Source: Candidatus Bathyarchaeota archaeon (lineage in GTDB: Archaea; Thermoproteota; Bathyarchaeia; Bathyarchaeales; DTEX01). From it: 64,000 bases of DNA. Position numbers and translations under genes: made by a program. Positions 59,521 through 64,000 of this stretch are shown piece by piece. The stretch lies in assembly GCA_018396635.1 (NCBI GenBank), contig JAGTQE010000006.1:1-64000 (forward strand), written 5' to 3'. Within the stretch, counting starts at the first letter, position 1. Each line of letters begins with the position of its first letter. The notes beneath the pieces were generated by a model. That model saw only the letters and a program-made list of their open reading frames with translations, was not told where the DNA came from and ran no database searches.

Positions 59521-60633
59521 TTACCCCTCCTCAAAGCGATTGCCCCTGCTTAATTGTTGCCTCGTCACGGCCCATATCCTACAGGTTCCCTCTATGCCTA
59601 CCATGCATGGCCCTACGGGCTTCTGTGGTGTACACGCCCTCATGAATAGCGGGCACTCTGTGGGCTTAATCTTACCAACTATGACCAAGTGACATTGGCA
59701 TCCGGGCCTAACATCCCTTCCAGATAGAATTTTAATCCCATACTTTTCACGGGCGTCATATTTCGCATACTCCTCCCTAAGAGTTAATGTTGAGTCCGGC
59801 ACCCTTCCGATCCCACGCCAGCTTCCGCCCACAACATTGAATACCCTTCTCATGAGATCCTTAGCCCTAACATTTCCCTCCCGCCTAACAGCCCTATTAT
59901 ACTCGTTCTCCAGCGCTGCTCTACCATCCCTAATCTGCTTTAAGGCCATATATATTGCCAAGAGTACGTCAACCGGCTCAAACCCCGCGATAATGGTGGG
60001 CATCCTATAGGCTTTGGGAAATATCTCATAGGGCTCTAAACCTATAATTGTGCTGACATGTCCTGGAGCTATGAAGGCATCTATCTGGAGATCGCCAATG
60101 CCGAGCATAAGCTCCATCACCGGCGGAATAAGCCTATGAGACACAAGGAAGCTAAGGTTTCTCGGAGACCCTTTAAGTATCTCGGCTGCGGTTGAGGGCG
60201 CCGTCGTCTCGAAGCCTATCGCAAAGAAAACAAAATCTTTATTAGGCTCCCTCTCAGCCATCTTAACGGCATCAGTAACACTATAGACGACGCGTACCTC
60301 AGCTCCCTTAACTTTAGCCTCCATGGGAGACATGTTTGAGCCGGGGACTCGGATAACATCTCCAAAGCACGCTAGTACGGCGCCTCTCAGAGCCGCCTCA
60401 ATAGCCTCATCTACCTCTGCGGCTGGGGTGACGCAGACAGGGCACCCCGGTCCAGCCACGACGTCAACAGTTTCTGGTAGTAGGCTTCTTATGCCATAAT
60501 GCGATATAACCCATTCGTGTGTTCCGCAGACATGACATATCTTCACAACATCCCTTTTAGGCGCAGCCTCACGAATCTTCTCAATGATCCTCTTTACGAG
60601 ATGTGGATCTCTAAAGCCTCTCTCCCAGAACAT
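59521..60633 (-). CDS. hypD: Hydrogenase maturation protein HypD
   Basis: A 370-aa protein: KICHVCGTHEWVISHYGIRS, AGPGCPVCVTP, GFETTAPSTAAEI, APGHVSTIIG, GFEPVDVL and the C-terminal [4Fe-4S] cysteines in GCQCHLVIVGKIKPTECPLF. It assembles the Fe(CN)2CO unit with HypC. The gene begins 6 bp after hypC on the same strand. The C-terminal tail after RIWAVTRQQL is short. Confidence 0.97.
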   Translation of the reverse strand: MFWERGFRDPHLVKRIIEKIREAAPKRDVVKICHVCGTHEWVISHYGIRSLLPETVDVVAGPGCPVCVTPAAEVDEAIEAALRGAVLACFGDVIRVPGSNMSPMEAKVKGAEVRVVYSVTDAVKMAEREPNKDFVFFAIGFETTAPSTAAEILKGSPRNLSFLVSHRLIPPVMELMLGIGDLQIDAFIAPGHVSTIIGLEPYEIFPKAYRMPTIIAGFEPVDVLLAIYMALKQIRDGRAALENEYNRAVRREGNVRAKDLMRRVFNVVGGSWRGIGRVPDSTLTLREEYAKYDAREKYGIKILSGRDVRPGCQCHLVIVGKIKPTECPLFMRACTPQKPVGPCMVGIEGTCRIWAVTRQQLSRGNRFEEG

Positions 60634-60639
60634 GGTTCA

Positions 60640-60873
60640 TCATCCTTCGCTCTCTCCCTCCTCAAGCTCCAGAATCTTCCTCCAAAGTTCTAAGGTTTCT
60701 TCAGCCTCAGCCTCATCTATAACCTGTATGGCATAGCCTGCGTGAACGAGGACATAGTCGCCAACCTTAACGTCAACAAGGGAGACATTAACCTCCCTAA
60801 CAATTCCGCCAAAATCAACTCTAGCCAAATCGCCACTAATCTCAATAACCTTCGCTGGTATCGCTAGACACAT
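60640..60873 (-). CDS. hypC: Hydrogenase maturation chaperone HypC
   Basis: A 77-aa protein starting MCLAIPAKVIEI, with the invariant Cys2 that holds the iron. ATG 60873 is required to place Cys at position 2; the track start three codons earlier would add residues before it. It has GDYVLVHAGYAIQVIDEAEA and an acidic tail. It acts with HypD, encoded next. Confidence 0.96.
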   Translation of the reverse strand: MCLAIPAKVIEISGDLARVDFGGIVREVNVSLVDVKVGDYVLVHAGYAIQVIDEAEAEETLELWRKILELEEGESEG

Positions 60874-61024
60874 GCTGCTCATCTCTCAAGATTAGAGAAG
60901 CCAAATAAATACTTTTCAAGAAAATTTCAGGGTTCTTAAGTTAAGCGGTATGCGCATTACCAGCAAATAGAGAAGCGCTAAATCTTAAATTTAATTGCTG
61001 CTCAATTATTTATGGTGATCTGCG

Positions 61025-61324
61025 TTGAGTAAAGATCAGGTTGTAGGAGTATTGCTTCTGGTGGTTGGGGTTCTCGGCATAATTGTTTATGGTTGGCTTG
61101 TCTTTCTAACAGAGTGGTCTATGCTAATCCTCCAGATAACGGGCTTCGTAGCCGTCTCCGCCATCCTAGCCATAATCGCCTGGATAGGCTACACTCTCGC
61201 AACAACACCCCCACCCAAACCAATAGAAGAAATAGAGAAAGAGATTGAAGAGGAGCTCAAAAAGATTGAGGAACCATCTAAGTCTGAGAGTGAAAAGGCT
61301 GGCGGTGAAGAGCGAAAAGAATAA
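61025..61324 (+). CDS. Small membrane protein with charged tail
   Basis: A 99-aa protein with two hydrophobic helices (about 6-28 and 33-58), then TTPPPKP and a 35-residue Glu/Lys-rich tail (KPIEEIEKEIEEELKKIEEP). Family not recognised. TTG start. The tail could form a cytoplasmic coiled coil. Downstream sequence is decayed. Confidence 0.65.
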   Translation: MSKDQVVGVLLLVVGVLGIIVYGWLVFLTEWSMLILQITGFVAVSAILAIIAWIGYTLATTPPPKPIEEIEKEIEEELKKIEEPSKSESEKAGGEERKE

Positions 61325-61333
61325 GATCTGAAG

Positions 61334-61660
61334 TTGAAATTGACCCGGCTGGACAGCAACAGCATGGGTTGCCTTAATGGCTACTGTGGTAAAAAGCCGT
61401 ATGGAGGGACTCTGAGCGTGGAGGTTGGCGGCGGCTGGAAAGGCAAGGTAAGGTTTTTCACGAGCTGGATTTTTAATCCAGAAAACGAGCCGTTTTCTGA
61501 GCTTGGTCTCCTCGGCCAGCTGGGAAGATAGGTGGCTATCCAAAAGATATTACTGCGGGCTCACCAATCATACTGAACATTTATGTTAGGAATCATGGGG
61601 ATGGGGCGATGTATTGCAAGATCCTCATAAAGTTGGGAATAAACCATCAATTATAAACGC
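61334..61660 (+). pseudogene. Frame-broken remnants, unidentified
   Basis: A 65-codon ORF (61334-61531) contains VEVGGGWKGKVRFFTSWIFN before a stop. Another frame, open from about 61501, continues with GGYPKDITAGSPIILNIYVR and stops near 61651. The second piece looks like a beta-sandwich (CARDB-like) segment. Together they suggest a decayed secreted-type gene, but I cannot name it. The rest, 61660-61828, shows only short frames with stops. Confidence 0.35.
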
Positions 61661-61828
61661 CTTAACGCCTCCCTCAGTAGAGCTAATAATGGATATCAGA
61701 GCCGATATGCGGTAGCTGGATTGCTAGGCTTGGAGGATGCTCCACACCGGCCTTAAAAGGAGATATGCTGATCCTTTCATCAACCATAATCCAAACGCTC
61801 TCATTTAAGCATCTCGGCCTTTTGTGAT

Positions 61829-61945
61829 ATGAAGCCAATAATGGTTGTTGGAACCAAGCCTGAGATTATAAAGCCGGCTCCGGTTATTAAATGGCTTCAG
61901 AGGCTTAGTCTCGACTATGTTTTTAGCGATATATGTGAGTTTTAG
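61829..61945 (+). pseudogene. Remnant of UDP-GlcNAc 2-epimerase (WecB) N-terminus
   Basis: A 38-codon ORF reads MKPIMVVGTKPEIIKPAPVI and continues for 18 more codons, then stops. VGTxPEIIKxxPVI is the N-terminal signature of UDP-N-acetylglucosamine 2-epimerases, which are about 350-390 aa. Only this start survives; the following sequence contains no further epimerase motif. It therefore marks a deleted surface-polysaccharide gene in the gene-poor stretch 61325-62004. Confidence 0.6.
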
Positions 61946-62004
61946 TGGAGTTCAAAGAAGGTCCTCTTAGCTTGGATGAGAATGACTTTATTGTATAGGT
62001 GTGG

Positions 62005-62775
62005 TCACTTAATTATTGCCCTCAAATTATTTATGCATCTTCTAACGCACTCTAACGGTGGATAGGCGTATGATTCCTGTTCGATTATAAACCATTCTGT
62101 TCCACCAACCTCTCTACATAAATCTATGAACTCCTTCCACTTCATTTCTCCCTCACCCAACAGCGCCTTCTCGTTTTTCGACGAATACTCCTTCAGATGA
62201 ACTGTCTTAGCTCTGCCTGGATAACGCCTAATAATATTCAGTACGTCGTCTGGGCTTACACCGCCACGCATAGCGTTTCCAGTATCAAGCTGCATCACAA
62301 CATCAGGCTTGGTTGCATCGAAGAATATATACCACGGGATCTCCCCATTCATTGGCTGGAATTCAATCATGTGGTTATGGTATCCTACAAACATCCCCTC
62401 AGACCTAACTCTATCAGAGATCTCATTCATTATTTCGGCAGTTTTAAGCCACGCTGCCTTCGATCTCCTCATCTCCTCCGGCAATGAGGGCACTATGAGA
62501 TATTTATTGCCAAGGACACGATTAAACTCTATAGTTTCCTTCAGCTTTTCTCCCAATAAAGTATTTATACTTATATGTGTCCCGGCAACCTTAAGCCCAA
62601 GATCATCTAGAATCTTTCTGAGATTCTCCGCGGTTCTACCATAATATCCGGCGAACTCAACACCCTCGTAGCCCATTTCAGCAATAGCTTTAAGGGTGCC
62701 TTCCAGGTCACGGGCGCAGTCTTCACGGACTGACCATAATTGTAAGGCAATCTTTATTTCAACCAAATACACCAC
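62005..62775 (-). CDS. Sugar phosphate isomerase/epimerase-like TIM barrel
   Basis: A 256-aa xylose-isomerase-like barrel (AP endonuclease 2 family): IALQLWSVREDCARDLEGTL, GYEGVEFAGYYG, GTHISINTL, VGYHNHMIEFQ, MQLDTGNAMRGG and EWFIIEQES, containing the Glu, His, Asp, Glu metal ligands. Members isomerise inositol-derived or other sugars. Divergent from a Gfo/Idh dehydrogenase 70 bp away; the two types often share pathways, such as inositol degradation. Confidence 0.9.
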   Translation of the reverse strand: MVYLVEIKIALQLWSVREDCARDLEGTLKAIAEMGYEGVEFAGYYGRTAENLRKILDDLGLKVAGTHISINTLLGEKLKETIEFNRVLGNKYLIVPSLPEEMRRSKAAWLKTAEIMNEISDRVRSEGMFVGYHNHMIEFQPMNGEIPWYIFFDATKPDVVMQLDTGNAMRGGVSPDDVLNIIRRYPGRAKTVHLKEYSSKNEKALLGEGEMKWKEFIDLCREVGGTEWFIIEQESYAYPPLECVRRCINNLRAIIK

Positions 62776-62854
62776 CCCTAATTGCCTATATAATCGGAAA
62801 GATTAAATATTTATGGTTTTATGAAGGATTTTTTCAGAGTAGAGTGTGAGGTTT

Positions 62855-63898
62855 ATGGGCGCTGTTTTAAATATTGGCGTTATTGGCGTGGGCGTTATAG
62901 GTAAGTCGCATGTCCAGGCTATTATGAGCCAGAAGAATGCGAGAGTTTCAGCGATAGCCGATATAAATGAGAAGACACTTAAATCCGTGGCGGAAACATT
63001 CAAGATCGAGAAATGCTTCACTAACTACCATGATCTCTTAGCCCTAAAAGATATAGATGCTGTTATAATCGCAACGCCGCCATTTAACCACGCCGAAATA
63101 ACATGCGATGCTGCAGCAGCCGGAAAGCATGTTCTATGCGAGAAACCCATGGCCATGAACTCTAAAGAGGCTGCTAGAATGGTTGAGTCATGCAGGAAAG
63201 CTGGCGTAAAGCTTGGCATTTGCAGTGCAAGGAGCAGATTAACAGCGCAATCCGAGCTAGCTAAAAAGTATATTTCTGAGGGGAAGCTGGGCGACATATA
63301 TTATGCCAGGTTTACGACGATACGCAGGAGAGGTAGGCCGGGCATAGATATATTGAAAGAGTCTAAATGGTTTCTAGACTCATTAAAGGCTGGCGGAGGG
63401 GCGTTAATTGATATAGGCTGCTACGACATAGACCTAGCCCTCTACCTATTGGGAGGTTTACAGCCTCTATCCGTAAGCGCTATGACATTTAGAGGTATCG
63501 CTGACGGCATTGAGATAGAGACAAAATACGATGTTGAGGAGCACTCTACAGCATTCGTTAGATTTAAGGGTGGGCCGAACGTACTGTTTGAAACAGCCTG
63601 GGCTGCAAATCTAAACCCCTACCAGGAGGCGATACTGCTCGGCTCAAAAGGAGGGCTGAGGCTCAATCCATTCACATATTTCAGCGAGGAAAATGGGAGA
63701 GGTGTAGCTATCTCCTATGATTTCGGCGGCGAGAGACCTCCAATACAAAGCCTTTTAATAGAGGATTTTGTGAGGGCATGTCTAGAAGACAGGCCGCCTA
63801 AAACTCCGGGCGAAGATGGATTAAAGGTCATGCAAATAATTGACATGGCATATAAGTCGGCCAAGCTGGGTAGAGAAGTGAAGATAGACGAGATTTAG
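62855..63898 (+). CDS. Gfo/Idh/MocA-family oxidoreductase
   Basis: A 347-aa NAD(P)-dependent dehydrogenase: Rossmann motif NIGVIGVGVIGKSHVQAI, the conserved VLCEKPMAMNSKEA with catalytic Lys, and GGGALIDIGCYDIDLALYLL with the active-site Asp/His region (the usual His is Tyr or Asp here: GCYDID). Substrates are typically sugars, inositols or their glycosides. ATG 62855 is preferred over 62846. Paired with the divergent sugar isomerase-like gene. Confidence 0.93.
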   Translation: MGAVLNIGVIGVGVIGKSHVQAIMSQKNARVSAIADINEKTLKSVAETFKIEKCFTNYHDLLALKDIDAVIIATPPFNHAEITCDAAAAGKHVLCEKPMAMNSKEAARMVESCRKAGVKLGICSARSRLTAQSELAKKYISEGKLGDIYYARFTTIRRRGRPGIDILKESKWFLDSLKAGGGALIDIGCYDIDLALYLLGGLQPLSVSAMTFRGIADGIEIETKYDVEEHSTAFVRFKGGPNVLFETAWAANLNPYQEAILLGSKGGLRLNPFTYFSEENGRGVAISYDFGGERPPIQSLLIEDFVRACLEDRPPKTPGEDGLKVMQIIDMAYKSAKLGREVKIDEI

Positions 63899-63920
63899 CC
63901 GATCTTTTCAGAAAAATACG

Positions 63921-64000
63921 TTAAATTATGCCGGCACGATAACCCTCGGAAATGCTCCTTTTCATCTTTCTCTTCAGCCACGCAATTATAAAGTCTTCTA
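63921..64000 (-). CDS. C-terminal fragment of an unknown protein (cut by window)
   Basis: The minus strand has an open frame entering from the right edge and ending in TAA at 63921-63923, with the terminal residues EDFIIAWLKRKMKRSISEGY and five more. Too little is visible to name it; it is convergent with the Gfo/Idh gene. Confidence 0.4.
   Translation of the reverse strand, partial: EDFIIAWLKRKMKRSISEGYRAGII

Noticed and set aside
59433-59645. A 70-aa ORF at the sRNA candidate.
   Set aside because: TTG start, no domain, overlaps hypD on the opposite strand; better explained by the sRNA candidate plus antisense of hypD.
1-64000. tRNA and rRNA genes.
   Set aside because: I scanned intergenic sequence for T-loop (GTTCRANNC) and other tRNA features and saw no cloverleaf; a tRNAscan run would be decisive.

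Overview
The window is archaeal chromosome, most likely from the TACK superphylum and tentatively from Bathyarchaeia. The archaeal assignment rests on eukaryote-like ribosomal proteins (L7Ae, S28e, L24e, L18e), archaeal RNA polymerase subunits D and N, SecE-Spt5, Rio2 kinase, endonuclease Q, a mevalonate kinase / isopentenyl phosphate kinase / type II IPP isomerase pathway and TATA boxes about 25 nt upstream of apparent starts. The phylum is an inference from gene order and content. No rRNA or tRNA gene was recognised.

Layout. 1-405 is the trailing end of a CRISPR array with no cas genes. 406-1073 has no convincing protein gene but holds several inverted repeats and a candidate C/D box sRNA. 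1-11.4 kb is mixed: small membrane proteins, a coupled pair of ribbon-helix-helix regulators, an MFS transporter, endonuclease Q with a C-terminal PCNA-binding motif, a lipoyl carrier (GcvH) paired with a flavin disulfide reductase, a COG2433-type nuclease-like protein and Rio2. 11.6-15.5 kb is a compact set of membrane, SPFH, arrestin-like, polyproline-tailed and PRC-barrel proteins. Three of them end in zinc ribbons. This set is the best candidate for an undescribed system. 15.7-19.9 kb holds two URO-D-fold proteins, a sulfite-oxidase-like protein and a GH4 glycosidase.

20.0-39.7 kb is the information-processing core: secE-spt5-L11-L1-L10, then S13-S4-S11-rpoD-L18e-L13-S9-rpoN-eno-S2. After these come a MEMO protein, the isoprenoid lipid pathway (mvk, ipk, fni, prenyl synthase), gltX, a cytidylate-kinase-like protein, larA, and L7Ae-S28e-L24e. 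Most of these genes overlap or abut.

39.7-64 kb is metabolic and accessory. It holds an ABC-2 exporter, a corrinoid protein plus URO-D methyltransferase pair, MoaE/MoaD, hydrogenase maturation genes in two blocks (hypA, a MinD-type HypB and hypE; then hypC and hypD), an intein-containing radical-SAM-like protein next to a primase-like protein, sugar-acid enzymes, and a decayed stretch with a remnant of UDP-GlcNAc 2-epimerase. A second candidate C/D sRNA lies between the dapA-like gene and hypD and begins with the same 11 nt as the first.

Together the genes suggest an anaerobe with nickel metabolism (NiFe-hydrogenase maturation, LarA), corrinoid methyl transfer and sugar or sugar-acid catabolism. 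No hydrogenase structural gene, methyl-CoM reductase or full glycine cleavage system is in this window.
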